NCBI RefSeq assembly: GCF_963678635.1
Contig: NC_087063.1
Location: forward strand, 49,985,220-50,049,219
Direction: 5' to 3'
DNA length: 64,000 bases
Source: Symsagittifera roscoffensis
Taxonomy: Eukaryota > Xenacoelomorpha > Acoela > Convolutidae
Below are positions 25,132-35,420 of this stretch, in pieces (within the stretch, counting starts at the first letter, position 1; every line of letters begins with the position of its first letter). The position numbers were made by a program, and so were the translations under genes. The notes beneath the pieces are model-generated. The model ran no database searches and had not been told where the DNA came from. It saw nothing but the letters and a program-made list of their open reading frames with translations.

Positions 25132-28100
25132 AGAAATTTCGAATGCAACAGACGTGATTATAGCAAAAAAGCACAGAAGTGAACACTTTTAATGAACACT
25201 TTTATTTGCGAGCTAGGTTAGAAAAAAGAAGGTTCGTAGTACAACATTAACTTCTCGCTAGCGTTAATAGAACGAGTATTGAAACCGACATGCTCAAAAT
25301 GTACGTTGGTTTAAGAAACTATTGTCTTGGAAAATTGGAATGTAACTCAGATGAGAAAAAGATTCAGTATTTTTGCTAGACAAGTTTTTCATTTGAAAAA
25401 TGTCTATATTCCGATTTGATAGCGCTAGCTGATCGCATGCATGTTAAAACTAAAGAAATTTTCAAAAACTTGATTAATCGATTACTTTTTTATTCAGCTG
25501 GAATTCTCAGAAATTATCACAGGCAACGCAAATATTCGCTTCACTTGCGATACAAACTTCCATAGCTTGACAAAATAGCAGACATAAAATGCAACGTACG
25601 GCGCTTAGTCGAAAAAATATTTAAAAGTCGAGACAAGCTAGATCTACCAGAAATTTCATACCTTTGTATGAAATTGTCTTGAATCAGAAAATTCAAAATC
25701 AAATCGGCATCGAATTATAATTTACGAAGCGTTAAAAAGCCGAACATTTTGGAGTGAGCCGAACATTTTGGGCGAGCCAAAACAAGTTTTCATAGAAGAA
25801 AAGCGTTAAAACTTTTCAAAAATAACAAATTACCCCCTAAAGAGTCAGGCGCATAAAAAACAAAGTTTACCAAGTATAAAATGAAAAACCTGTAAGCCGA
25901 ACAAATTAAACAAAAAAATGCAAAAAAAATCATGCAACCTAATCACTTGTCCCCTCAAATAAGAAAATAAGCAGACCGACAATTGCTTTAATTAGCCGAA
26001 AATTTTCAGTTAGTAAAAAAAACAGTCGGTGTCGAACTCCTTGGCTTTGAGATTCCCAAATTCTAATTACTCCCCATTACTCCAGTCACAAATGGCAGAA
26101 CAACATATTTTCGTCTTTCAAACGACGCAAAATGAGGTGACTGAGTCGATATAACATTTTAGCACAAAAAGGAAACTAAAAAAAAACAATCTGGCAAAAT
26201 TACACATTACAGAAAGAGATTCAGTTTTAGTTACATTTGCTTCAACCAGAAAGAAAAGGCTGCTTTGGAAAATGAGCCGACAAAAATGATGACGAAAACC
26301 ACTCTTACGAAAAAATTTCAATATTTTTTTTCAATAATAATATTAATTGAAATAATTTTCTATTACTTAATACAAGCTAGATCGATAGATATGTAGATAT
26401 TTTTAAGAAATCGAGCATTTCAGCCTGCAATTGTAAAGACTAGCATGTGAAAAGACAATCAAAACAATTTAGGTTATTAAACTACGACGATTACGGGATC
26501 CAATCATTGAACTCTTGACGTCGTAAAAAAATGTTCAAGGAAAAAAACATTGCCAACCGACAGTTGGAATAAAGTCAATGAACGCAAGGGAACAGAAAAT
26601 AGATTTTTTTAAATTTCAACTTTCGAATTTCAAAAATATTATGCCCATCTTTTTGAAATTCAACAGTTCATGAGAAAACTGGATCGATGGATTAATTTTG
26701 TATTCCCGAGAAATCTAAAACTAAAAGTCGATCATGTTGTTCTGGACCTTTACACTTTTGCTGTTCGACAGTGGAAATTACCTTCTTTTAACAAATGAAA
26801 TGAGCTGATTTTAAAAAGAAATCGAAAGTCAAAACGCGAAAAATCAAATTGTAGAGTAAGTAAACTTAGGACTTTCCTGTAATGTTAGTCTTCACTACGT
26901 TCATTGACTCTACAAAACGTTAAAGATCTTAATGTAAATTTCCGCTTGCTCCCAAGTCTAATAACTTTTAAATCACTCTTTTTATTACATTTACTTTTTC
27001 ATTTTTCGGGCAAGATGAATAGTTTCGACTAGATACACTGCTAAAGTAAAGTGAGGAGTCCAGCAGAAAAAACAGGTAAACAAAGATTTTACAAAAAAAT
27101 TCTAGTACCCGGGTGTAAAACCCTTGCAAATAACAAGGGTAAAAATCCCGTGTTATTTGTATCTAAATCATGTGATTTTGACACAACACCTTGAAATGAT
27201 TAACTTTTTGCTAAAAATCATCACAAAGATGCGCACGCTGCTAAAAACATATGCGCATTTTCTTTACTAAGTCGGAGTATCAATTTATCGTGCTTACATT
27301 CTTCCTCAATTTTGACCTGAAATAAAGATGAAACAAATGGAAAGAGAAAAAAATCCTTGCAGTAGAGTTCACCTTATGTTCACAGAAAGAGTCCACTAGA
27401 TACTTCTCATACGAGAGCAATTTTCCATTGTCCAGACTATCTTGGATCCACGAATCGTCAACCAACACTCCGTTTCTCATCAAGGCGGTTACTACCTTAA
27501 TTGTCCTTGAATACATGTTTGGTTCGCTCTTCTTAGAAACTATCAGCGCATCACAAGAGTCATCATAATTAGGGTTAATCTTTATTTTGAACTTCTTTGA
27601 AAATGTTTCACACAAAGACTTCGATTTCACGCTCAATGCTGAAGTTGACACGTGAGTGATTCCATCTTTTACTATTTTCCCTATCGGAGTCGCACATTTA
27701 ACAGCTTCGATTTCTGCTAAATTATACTTCGGTTTCTTGAGTGGTGTTGTTACGTAATCTTTTAGTACTGCCCCGTCCAATGGTTTTTCATTTTGGACTT
27801 TCTGATACTCGCTTTCGAGTAGCTTAACAACTTCAGCATTTTTGTGGAAGCTGGCAAATGATAGCGGTGTGAATGCTTCTTCGTTGTTTCCCTGAAGTGT
27901 TTTAAACTGAATTTTAAGATTTCGTATTTCATATAGATACGTATTTAGATGCAAGTTCCCTGAAAAATATGCCTCGTCCATGCAAATTTTTGGACTTTTA
28001 AACAGACAGACAGGTCTTCTTTTTCGACATCGATAGCGCTTCTACACATAAGCGAGTTGTCTTTGTACTTATATCGGTGCAAAAAAAAGAACGAACATAT

Positions 28101-30451
28101 CAAGATTTAAATGCTCATTTTAAGATGCTTTTCTTTCAAACGAAAATGCCTAGTACCACCCAAAACTATACCCAGATATGCTGTCTGATATTTTTCAGCC
28201 CTCATGGTCTCACAGGTTATAGCATAAATTTTAGATTATTTTTCTCAATAACTCGTTACATCGTCTTACCTTTGCAGTTGCATGTATGTCCGATCCACAC
28301 TGTATCAGCAGGGGGATCACATTCGTGTAATTATGCTGCACAGCTACATGCAGTGGCGTTATTTTCTGTTCCCCTCCGTGTTTCCTAGGGTCCGCTCCAT
28401 ATTCCAGCAATGCACGACACACCTCCGAGTTCTAAATAATGAAGTCATCAACTAACGCAGCATCAAACTCAGAACATATAAGTTTACCGGCTGAAATTCT
28501 TGTCTTTCTGAAATAATTTTCTTCTGAAATAGATTCAAAAACTAAATTTAAAAAAAAAGGATTCAGTGTTTTGTTAAATGTAGCTAGAAAAGGGTAGGCT
28601 CGCAGTGGGAGCTTACACCTCCCTTTGTTTATCCTCTCGATTATTGGAACGTCATTGATAAATAAAATTTAGTTAAAGTATTTATTTGATTTTGTTGATA
28701 TCGTGTTCTGTTCTTGATCGGAGACAGAATTTCTTTCTTTAGCTAAGTCAGAAAATATAAGTTGCCCAGCTGTTAGCTACCTTAAACGGGAATTCGCACC
28801 CGAAAATCTTTCCACTTCAGAGAGCCAAGAATCATCGAATACATGAAACAAAACTTTGCTGAATAAGCAGAACAGTTAAGGGAAGTCACTGCATGCAACT
28901 TGGCATTTCTGATTTGAATTTTACTTTAAAACTAATTACTTACTATAGTCCAATATTATGTAATAATCTAATAGTACTTACCTTAATTTTTTGCAATCTT
29001 TTTTCTAGTTGATCCACTCAAAATTGAGTCAAACATAAAAATATTATTCATATTCTACCATTCTGACTTAATGTTTCATTATATCATCATGTTGTTTTCA
29101 AATCTTGATTTTTAATGCTTCAGAAATTATAGTTGGTCGGACATCGAGTCTAAAAACCAAAAATCAAAAAATGTTCACAATATATGCCAATCACTGGCCA
29201 AATCAGAGTATTGCCAACCTCCAATGCTTTGTGTTCGTGCAAGGGTCTAAGGCTTGCATTGTCCTCTGTGTTTGGGTCTGCTCCTAGTTCTAGCAGCTGC
29301 AACACTTTCTCCAGATTTCCTCTCTTGCTCTCCCGATGCAATTCTGTCTCGCCCTTGCAGTCCCTCTTTTTTAATTTTCTGATCACGCTCTCCGAGGCTA
29401 CTGCCTTATCCTGTGAATAAACAAAGTGATTCGATGGAGGAAACACTTTTTTAAAATCTTTTTCTATTGTTTTTCTATACTGATGATTGACAAAACATAA
29501 CTAACTTCGGCGTTAACTGTGTTTTCAAAATCTGTGTTCGTAGTAGACGACACATCAAATAGTGACCGCTTGCTCAGTGTTGCCTTTGAGGGTAAAAACG
29601 CATCTTTTTCAGTCGAGTTGTTTTCTTTTTCTGGGTGAGTTTGATCGTCTTCCACCTCAAAAGTACTGAGCTTACTAAACACAAAGTTCAGATGGGCCAG
29701 TTTTCCCAGTTCTAGGGCGCTTACCATAAACATTTAATAGTTGATTTGAAATTTTTTACCTCACATATTTGATAGACTTTCGCTTCACTGGTTTTGAGCT
29801 TTCCGGTTTAGCTCCAAAAAAATTGAATCCTGTGGCCACAGTTTTTTTCTGCTTTTTAGTCTTCTGTGATTCGCATTTGCTTTCGAACCGGAGAGATTTG
29901 GAGCAAGCAGGTTGCATTGCATTAGGAGGCTGTGAGTCTGCTATTTCAAAAACGCTCATATTATGTTTAGAAGCTATCTCTTTTTCTCTGATTATCTCGC
30001 TTGTATGATTATTTTCAGAATCCGAATCACTACTATCCTCTGTATTGCTGTTAATATTGAATGACTTTGATGTCTCGCTAACCTCGTTGCCGTCTCCGTT
30101 GTTCGTCAGTTTCACTTTTTCAGCATCTTGAATATTTAAGTCGTTTATGGTCAAATCATAAAAATCTAGCATTTCAATTGCTCCTTTGTAATACTGATTA
30201 AACTTAGGCTCAGGTACAACATTTTCTTTTGTAAAATACTCAATACACGCTTTTGATTCACCCGGCAGAAGCACATCGCACCGAACTCCTTGGTTAGATT
30301 GCGAGAAGCTCAAACATCTTCCACACAGCAAATGCCGACAAGAAGTATTTGAGAAATTTTCACTGTGCCAATCTCCACACTTCATGCATGATATTATTTG
30401 ATGAAGCCTCTTCAATTTCTCAATCACTATTTCTTTTCTTAATCGATTCAT
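18531..30451 (-). CDS. BARD1: BARD1 homologue (RING-ankyrin-BRCT), six exons
   Basis: Exons on the minus strand: 30451-29760, 29674-29506, 29410-29219, 28431-28270, 27891-27373 and 18917-18531. All junctions are GT-AG, phases agree, and the product is about 706 residues (human BARD1 has 777). Exon 1 has an N-terminal RING-like Cys/His cluster (C22, C25, C38, H40, C43, C46, C58, C69). The middle is acidic and Ser-rich. Exons 3-5 give four ankyrin-like repeats (GETELH, RPLHE, TPLHVA, TPLSFA). Exon 5 holds BRCT1, exon 6 BRCT2 ending at TAG. In animals BARD1 pairs with BRCA1 as a nuclear ubiquitin ligase in DNA repair. An alternative acceptor for exon 5 lies 15 nt upstream (TTCAG near 27907). The last RING Cys pair has abnormal spacing. 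Confidence 0.85.
20040..21150 (+). repeat. Tandem satellite, unit about 170 bp
   Basis: The phrase AAAAACGTCATATCTCGAAA, followed by ACTACAAGGATTTGAGCAG, recurs near 20040, 20247, 20418, 20590, 20753, 20925 and 21094, so the period is about 164-172 bp (207 for the first, degenerate one). Copies at 20753 and 20925 are almost identical; the left copies are more diverged. Each unit also has a GAGAGTACCCT(C/G)A... phrase. The period is close to one nucleosome repeat. Confidence 0.85.
20991..24246 (+). repeat. Three tandem copies of a 1.09-kb higher-order unit
   Basis: Copies at 20991-22079, 22080-23167 and 23168-24246 are nearly identical. Each starts with AGAGTACCCTCACAAAA and one 170-bp-type satellite monomer, continues into about 900 bp not seen elsewhere in the window, and ends with TTCCACTTTCGAAAGTAGA. 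Each includes GACAGACAGACAGACTTAAT, a (TATAG)/(GATA)n microsatellite (about 21650, 22738, 23818) and a part matching the dispersed repeat at 19200-19400. The small number of differences points to recent duplication or gene conversion. Confidence 0.9.
24905..24975 (-). other. tRNA-Met-derived fragment, probable SINE head or tRNA pseudogene
   Basis: On the minus strand the segment reads AAGCGTCAGTGGTTAGTGCG then TCAGACTCATAATTTCTAGG. This is the D arm (A-box like), the CAT anticodon loop and the start of the variable region of elongator tRNA-Met. The TPsiC arm and acceptor are not conserved; instead TCTAGGTCGT is repeated. An intact tRNA is therefore excluded. A SINE with a tRNA-Met head is plausible, but other copies were not seen in the window. 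Confidence 0.55.
25044..25130 (+). repeat. (CTA)n microsatellite
   Basis: About 28 CTA triplets with one CTT interruption. The minus-strand poly-Val open frame across it is an artefact of the repeat. Confidence 0.95.
26745..26890. repeat. Dispersed repeat fragment
   Basis: Shares diverged phrases (GACCTTTACA(C/T)TTTTGCTGTTCGA, AGTGGA, CCTTC(T/C)TTT(T/C)AACAAA, CGCGAAAAATCAA) with 19357-19520 and, more weakly, 17310-17460. It lies in BARD1 intron 5. Type unknown. Confidence 0.5.
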
Positions 30452-30709
30452 ATCAAAAGAACTAGAAAAAAAATCGACCTCGAAGTCGAACAAGCAGCCT
30501 AAATTCAGACAAGCAGCCTATGAGCCAATTTCAAAACGGTAAATACATAAACCATCTGAAAAAGAGAAACACATCTTACAACCGTCTGGAGTACGATTCC
30601 TCTTCCGACTTGAAAACAAAGCACAAAATATTGCCGATAAAATTTTCCCTGGATTGGAAACTAGCATGCCAACTCTGGAAAATTAGAACAGTAGTAGTAA
30701 ACGCCAATT
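30452..30709 (-). promoter_or_regulatory. 5' flank of BARD1 and 3' tail of LINE A
   Basis: On the minus strand a pyrimidine run ending in TTTTTTTTCTAG stops 10 nt before the BARD1 ATG. That is a splice-acceptor-like site, implying a 5' UTR exon further upstream or spliced-leader addition. The remainder, up to the LINE A stop at 30710, should contain the LINE A 3' UTR, whose end I cannot place. No core promoter is recognisable. Confidence 0.4.
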
Positions 30710-30796
30710 TCACAAGTAACTCAGTGATAAGTTTCCTGTTTTGGCAGCCGCAGCAATATGATTAGAAAGGAGTTTCCAATTTTCTTTGACGATTGT
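30710..30796 (-). pseudogene. LINE A, C-terminal fragment
   Basis: The minus-strand frame entering from the giant element's left junction is open for 27 codons and ends with TGA at 30712-30710. It is in frame with the LINE A ORF fragment that ends at the opposite junction (53660), provided one copy of the shared GAT is removed. It is therefore the end of LINE A displaced by 22.9 kb. Confidence 0.65.
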
Positions 30797-31701
30797 AACA
30801 TTCGTCTACTGCAGTCACACATGAGGCTTAAGAAAAATAGGCCCTATAACCACTGGCTCAAGGGTCAGGGACACCATCTCTTGTGTTTTTCTACCTCAAG
30901 AACGGTCGGAGCCAGTTCGGTTCGTTTGTGACATGAGACTACGACCCGTTACAGCTTAAAGGCTACTACTAAAATATCCCCCCACTCTAGAATTAGAAAC
31001 GTCCCCATACTTAGGTCTCTAGATACCCAAAATACATGAACGCCGTTAAAAACCGGGTTGGAACAATCCGTTAAGTTACTTTTTATTAGACAGTGGAACT
31101 TTGATCCATTTCAGATGGATCAACCTAAAACTCGCCTTACCTCAACATAACAATTATAAAACACACTCTAGAAATTTAAATTAGGTACTCACATCGTAGC
31201 ACGCTCAAGAAAGGGAAGTACTTCAGTCGGTAATCAACTCGAGAATTAAATAATGTAACTAAATGAGTTTTAATGTTAATCAGTTTCAATGACAAGGACA
31301 AGTTTTAACTCTAGGATATAGTTTCTCGTGAACCATTGGGACGCTCAAGCTGTCCACCTTTCCACCGAAGGTTCACTCTAGTCCAGTTCAAATAATAATC
31401 CAATCGAGTAATGACAATCCAGTTCTCGGGAATACGCTTGTCTCTGTTTCAGATGGGACAGCTCTACTCTTGTTCTATTGTGACAGAAATTGCGAATAGC
31501 AATTTCCCACCGTTTTATTTAGCAACTTTCCCGCGATTGTTACTCGATTGTTCTGACTTCTCTTTTCTGATTTTCAGTTATCGCGAGAAAATCGTGCATG
31601 ACAGGTTCCATTCGAAATTTTGAAAAATTAAATTTCACTCCAAAATCAAGTGTTTTTTGCTTCTCTCAAGGTCAAACTTCCGAATATGACCGACTGGCAC
31701 A
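30794..31701 (-). repeat. 3' LTR of the giant element
   Basis: 908 bp, identical in length to 52752-53659. It begins and ends with the TG/CA dinucleotides. On the minus strand a TATA-like TTTTATAATT (31152-31161) precedes an AATAAA (31082-31087) by about 65 nt, so U3, R and U5 run from 31701 to 30794. A second AATAAA lies near 31515-31520. The 30794 edge is 343 bp from the BARD1 start codon and in the same orientation. Confidence 0.95.
31082..31161 (-). promoter_or_regulatory. TATA-like box and poly(A) signal in the 3' LTR
   Basis: Minus-strand TTTTATAATT at 31161-31152 and AATAAA at 31087-31082. The spacing fits a transcription start near 31125 and polyadenylation in R. The same pair is present in the 5' LTR at about 53119-53110 and 53045-53040. 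Confidence 0.5.
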
Positions 31702-32130
31702 TACTCCCCGGACTCGAGATCGATGTCCTCATCGCGTGCTGTCTTCTGCCAGTGAGTCCCAGAAAACCGAGTGTTACTCAAGATACAGTGCCAGTGGTCA
31801 TTTACAGAAGTTTGCAGCAGACTTAAGCTTATCTACACCCCAAAATTCACAGCCATGTAAAATTTTCACACTATCGCTAAACAGCAATCAAAATCTGCAC
31901 ACACCTGCACCCTTGAATTCTTGCTTTCCAAGCCAATCATTTAAAATTTCTTTTGTCCTATTCAATCAGGAAATTGTCATGCAGCATTTTGATTTATATA
32001 ATAAATATAGTATATTAATAACAATATTTGCTTTTTTAAAACTTCTTTTTCGTGAATCCAAGTTTCACCCGGATCCACGCTCAAGCCCCCCTTTCCCTCT
32101 CAAGACTCAAGATCCATTCGAGCCACCTGC
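31702..32130 (-). other. 3' untranslated region of the giant element with possible polypurine tract
   Basis: No ORF on the element strand. Next to the LTR the minus strand reads GTCCGGGGAGTA; the GGGGAG purine run is a short candidate primer for plus-strand DNA synthesis. Two CTTGAG hexamers occur near 32100-32112. Confidence 0.5.
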
Positions 32131-35100
32131 TCATCTCGCACTCTTCGCCTTGGAGGTACTGCACCCTGAAGTACTAGATACGGCAAACTGTCTCAACAGT
32201 TCCTCTTCATCATCGGAGCTAATCACAATCTCCTCCCAAGCCTTCAGCTGCTCGTAGGATCGCATCCATTCTCTTTGCTCTTGCAACCTCTTTGCTTGGT
32301 TGGGTAGTGCCTTCACCCTAGATTCCCGGTTCAAACAAAAGGAGTTGTGCAGGCTCAAGCTCACGTTCTTCGCCAGGTCCTCCTCTAGTATCGATTCCCT
32401 CGCCTTGGTATTGTCTCTAGACATTTTACCCACTCTCTTCCATCCTGTCGTGATTGCATTACGATGGGTTAACAGGGGTCTCTTGAAAGCTTCCGGCCCA
32501 ATCTCGGCCTGGAACTGTCGATACTCCTTTCGATGTTTTCTCATGTGATCTTTCGTTGTCATGTACAACCAGGACGTCAGCGTCGCCCGAAACCATGGGA
32601 AGTACCTCAAACGGCTCCAGACATGTCTGACTTCCGTTGGTATGGCGAATACCTTGCACGCAGTCTCAAACAACTCGAGTCTCCTACTGTAGTCTATCGC
32701 GTATATTGACTCTGCCGTTGGCGTCCCCGCTTCCCGATACTTCGTTATATTCTCTTCTATCCATCTCAGAGCCAAGATCGTACTCACTACCAAGATCGTC
32801 ACCTTCTGTCGGTGATCCGGTAGTCCGATCGACCGGATTTCTTCCATATCCCACACCAGGCAAAGGTTCTTGTGATCTGGATACCACACCGTTTGCGCTA
32901 AACAGTGGCATGGGCATTCTCCATGGGTGATTTCAATGCTCCTGAGGTTACGCTCCCCCGAGGCTTCCAAGAGAGGCTCCAGCTCCATCATTTTCTCATG
33001 CATCGTGTCGTTATCTTCCAGGTTTGGAGCACTTCCCACAGGTTTTCCGATCACGTTTTGTCTCTCGTGATCGCTTGTGTTCTCTCTCTCCAACTTCAAA
33101 AGTCCTTCTCCCCAGATTTCACTCAAGTCGTCTCTCAATTCTTTTGGTACTGTCCCTCTGATTTTTCTCAACAACTTGTGCGAGTGATGCGATATCCGAG
33201 CCAACCTCACGCACTTGGGCACTGAGAAGGCCTTGTCCACCAGTACTCTCTGGCTGGATGCTTCCACCATCACCATGTGCAGTGGGTAGTGACTTCCGCA
33301 CAAGTTGGCCATCATTGACCCTATCAGCGATTTCGCGTTCAATGGCAAGCCATAAGCTTCGCTCATGGGAAATCCCATTTCCGCCTCGAGACCAACCTTC
33401 CAGCTCCGGATGTGTTTTTGAGTCACCTGCAACACCCCGGGCCATGATTCTACGCTCAACGCCGTCACTAAATGATGTTCAGATTCTAGTCTTTCCAGTG
33501 ACTGCAGACTACACATTCTCGAGAAGAATCCGAGAGCTGTCGCTATATTCACCGTGGTTCTCGCGTAACACTCCGCTACTATTTGCACTTCACTTTTCTC
33601 CCTTTCTGTTATGTCTTCGAACCAAGTGACCAGGTCTTCTTTTTGAAATGACAGTATTCTAACGCATGACCGTCCATCGCAGGTGTGCTCTCCGTTTCCA
33701 CACGTCGAATCCAGACAGCTACCCGGCTCCAATTTCTTTGCTGACCCGGGATTACTAGTCTTTTCGCTTGGCTCTTGCATCTGAGGTGAAATTAGCTTAT
33801 GCAGCACACTCAACTTTGCCAGATCTTCATCTTCCGTTGGTGCTAACCTCACTCGCTCGGTGGTTTCCTCGATCAGACTCGCGTGGGGATGTGGACACCA
33901 GGAGGGTCTTAATAGCTTCCATACCACTCCCAAGTTCGTGGTTAACAAGCCATTTCCATCGCTCATGTTCACTTCAACTCTCTTGTTTGAACGCGGTATG
34001 CTCACCACCTCTGGTGTTTTCTCAAGAATCAGGCCCAGGCTCGGCCCCTCTTTTTCCACCGCGTCTATTTCCATTATTCTTTCTGTCCAAAACTTCAGTA
34101 GCTCCGCTACCTCATGGTTCCTGTGGGCGCCTCCAGCTTCCGAGTCTAAGAAGGGGTTGTAGGCCATTCCCATCACTCCAGACACATATTGGTATCCCCC
34201 CTTCTCGCTGAGCCTCGAGTACTGCTCTGACGAGGCCAGGTTACGGTGAACATCATGTTCTTCTTCGAACTTCTTATTATAAAACCTCCGTACCTCGTCT
34301 ATCTTCCTATGGTTCTCTAGGGATAGTCTGGAACCCTCTTCCTTTTCTATTCCTGTGCTCTGATACACGTTCAAGATGACCGTTGAGACTCTTTTTTCCA
34401 TGGTTTTGCTTACGCTTGCTCTCTGTTGGCATGCCAGGATGGTGCTATCAGACATCATCGACATTATCCATCTCAAGAAACACGTGGCATCCTTTCTTCT
34501 GGCCAGGCTCAAGCCTGAGTTGTCCCTGGCTACGTGTTGCATCAGTGCCTGATACACATCTAGCTTCTTGCTTCCCAACTTCAGCCTGTCATACGAGGTC
34601 AGTGTTTCCAACTCTATCCCCACCAGACTCCAGGTGAACATTAATTGTCCTGCATTTCTAACGAAGGGATTCGCCATTAATGGTGGTGCTGATGAGGGTG
34701 TCCTCATTGCTTCTTCAAAATGATCCTTCAACAAACTCTGCCAGGACCTCTTCAGATGATTTGCCATTTCTATTCTATTAACCTCGGCCTTTTGCTGGGT
34801 GGCCCAATTGCGTCGCTTGCGAGCTACTCCACCGTCCAACTTCTTCCAGCAGTCCTCCATTTCCTTCAATGTTTCAAGGGCCACCCACCACGTCCGGGAG
34901 GTGTTCCTCGTCTTGTTCCTTTCCAATGGATCACTTGTCACTCGCTTGCCCGTGGCCTGGTGTGCCTTCGAGATCCATTCTTTGCCGACATCTACTTCCC
35001 ATGTCTGTCCGTTCGTTGAACCTCTCTTCACGTTTATCTTCTGAGGCTTGAAGTCTTCCTCCGATGTCGAACTGGTGGAAACCTCTATTTCCCTCTCTAC

Positions 35101-35415
35101 TTCGAGTGGTCTTCTGAGCTCCGAGCTGCTCTTGTATGCCGCCGTCTTGCATCGAGCCAAAACCATGGACGCCGACTCTCTCAAGTTTCCTTCCGAAACA
35201 GCATCCACTGAAGGACTACCCAATCCTTCCACTTCTCTCTTCCTCTTGCGAGTCTTCACATCTCTACTTGAGGGTGTTGTGGCTACCATCACTGATTCGA
35301 CCTCTCCATCCACTCCTTCCAACTCTTGCCTCCCCCCTGCTCGAGCCTTAAGGATATTAGTACTTTTAATCATCTTACTAGTCCCAACCTTATCCCTTTT
35401 TATATCATCAACCAT
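32131..35415 (-). CDS. Giant element ORF3, 1094 residues, unknown function
   Basis: Starts at ATG 35415, 5 nt after the TAG of the SGNH ORF (TAG-ATAAA-ATG), in a different frame. No known domain was recognised. Visible features: a Lys/Arg/Glu-rich N-terminal ~250 residues with a basic RKRKRE run (nuclear-signal like); a mainly helical body; a Cys cluster C-x4-C-x6-C-x4-C near residues 567-585; a Cys/His-rich stretch with CPCHC and H..C near residues 830-855; and a C-terminal acidic SSDDEEE segment. No signal peptide or membrane span. A chromatin- or capsid-associated accessory protein is possible, but nothing specific supports a function. The uninterrupted length argues for selection until recently. 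Confidence 0.85.
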   Translation of the reverse strand: MVDDIKRDKVGTSKMIKSTNILKARAGGRQELEGVDGEVESVMVATTPSSRDVKTRKRKREVEGLGSPSVDAVSEGNLRESASMVLARCKTAAYKSSSELRRPLEVEREIEVSTSSTSEEDFKPQKINVKRGSTNGQTWEVDVGKEWISKAHQATGKRVTSDPLERNKTRNTSRTWWVALETLKEMEDCWKKLDGGVARKRRNWATQQKAEVNRIEMANHLKRSWQSLLKDHFEEAMRTPSSAPPLMANPFVRNAGQLMFTWSLVGIELETLTSYDRLKLGSKKLDVYQALMQHVARDNSGLSLARRKDATCFLRWIMSMMSDSTILACQQRASVSKTMEKRVSTVILNVYQSTGIEKEEGSRLSLENHRKIDEVRRFYNKKFEEEHDVHRNLASSEQYSRLSEKGGYQYVSGVMGMAYNPFLDSEAGGAHRNHEVAELLKFWTERIMEIDAVEKEGPSLGLILEKTPEVVSIPRSNKRVEVNMSDGNGLLTTNLGVVWKLLRPSWCPHPHASLIEETTERVRLAPTEDEDLAKLSVLHKLISPQMQEPSEKTSNPGSAKKLEPGSCLDSTCGNGEHTCDGRSCVRILSFQKEDLVTWFEDITEREKSEVQIVAECYARTTVNIATALGFFSRMCSLQSLERLESEHHLVTALSVESWPGVLQVTQKHIRSWKVGLEAEMGFPMSEAYGLPLNAKSLIGSMMANLCGSHYPLHMVMVEASSQRVLVDKAFSVPKCVRLARISHHSHKLLRKIRGTVPKELRDDLSEIWGEGLLKLERENTSDHERQNVIGKPVGSAPNLEDNDTMHEKMMELEPLLEASGERNLRSIEITHGECPCHCLAQTVWYPDHKNLCLVWDMEEIRSIGLPDHRQKVTILVVSTILALRWIEENITKYREAGTPTAESIYAIDYSRRLELFETACKVFAIPTEVRHVWSRLRYFPWFRATLTSWLYMTTKDHMRKHRKEYRQFQAEIGPEAFKRPLLTHRNAITTGWKRVGKMSRDNTKARESILEEDLAKNVSLSLHNSFCLNRESRVKALPNQAKRLQEQREWMRSYEQLKAWEEIVISSDDEEELLRQFAVSSTSGCSTSKAKSAR

Positions 35416-35420
35416 TTTAT

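Larger units (their letters stand above)
18918..27372 (-). other. BARD1 intron 5, 8.45 kb, filled with repeats
   Basis: The donor AAG|GTGAAC at 27373/27372 and the acceptor TTTGTTTCAG at 18918 join codons in phase 0. The other introns are about 85-790 bp, so this one is far longer. It contains dispersed repeat fragments (19357-19520, 26745-26890), the 170-bp satellite, three 1.09-kb tandem units, a tRNA-derived fragment and a (CTA)n tract. No further coding exon was recognised inside it. Confidence 0.75.

Noticed and set aside
24965-25186. Poly-valine minus-strand ORF
   Set aside because: Translation of the (CTA)n microsatellite.
26118-26321. Possible extra BARD1 exon inside intron 5
   Set aside because: No BRCT or ankyrin similarity, and the flanking exons already join in phase with a sensible domain boundary.
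29769-30008. Plus-strand ORF over BARD1 exon 1
   Set aside because: Antisense shadow of the exon.
33768-34211. Plus-strand ORFs opposite the accessory ORFs of the giant element
   Set aside because: They lie antisense to long coding frames, have no domains, and are expected by chance in GC-richer coding DNA.
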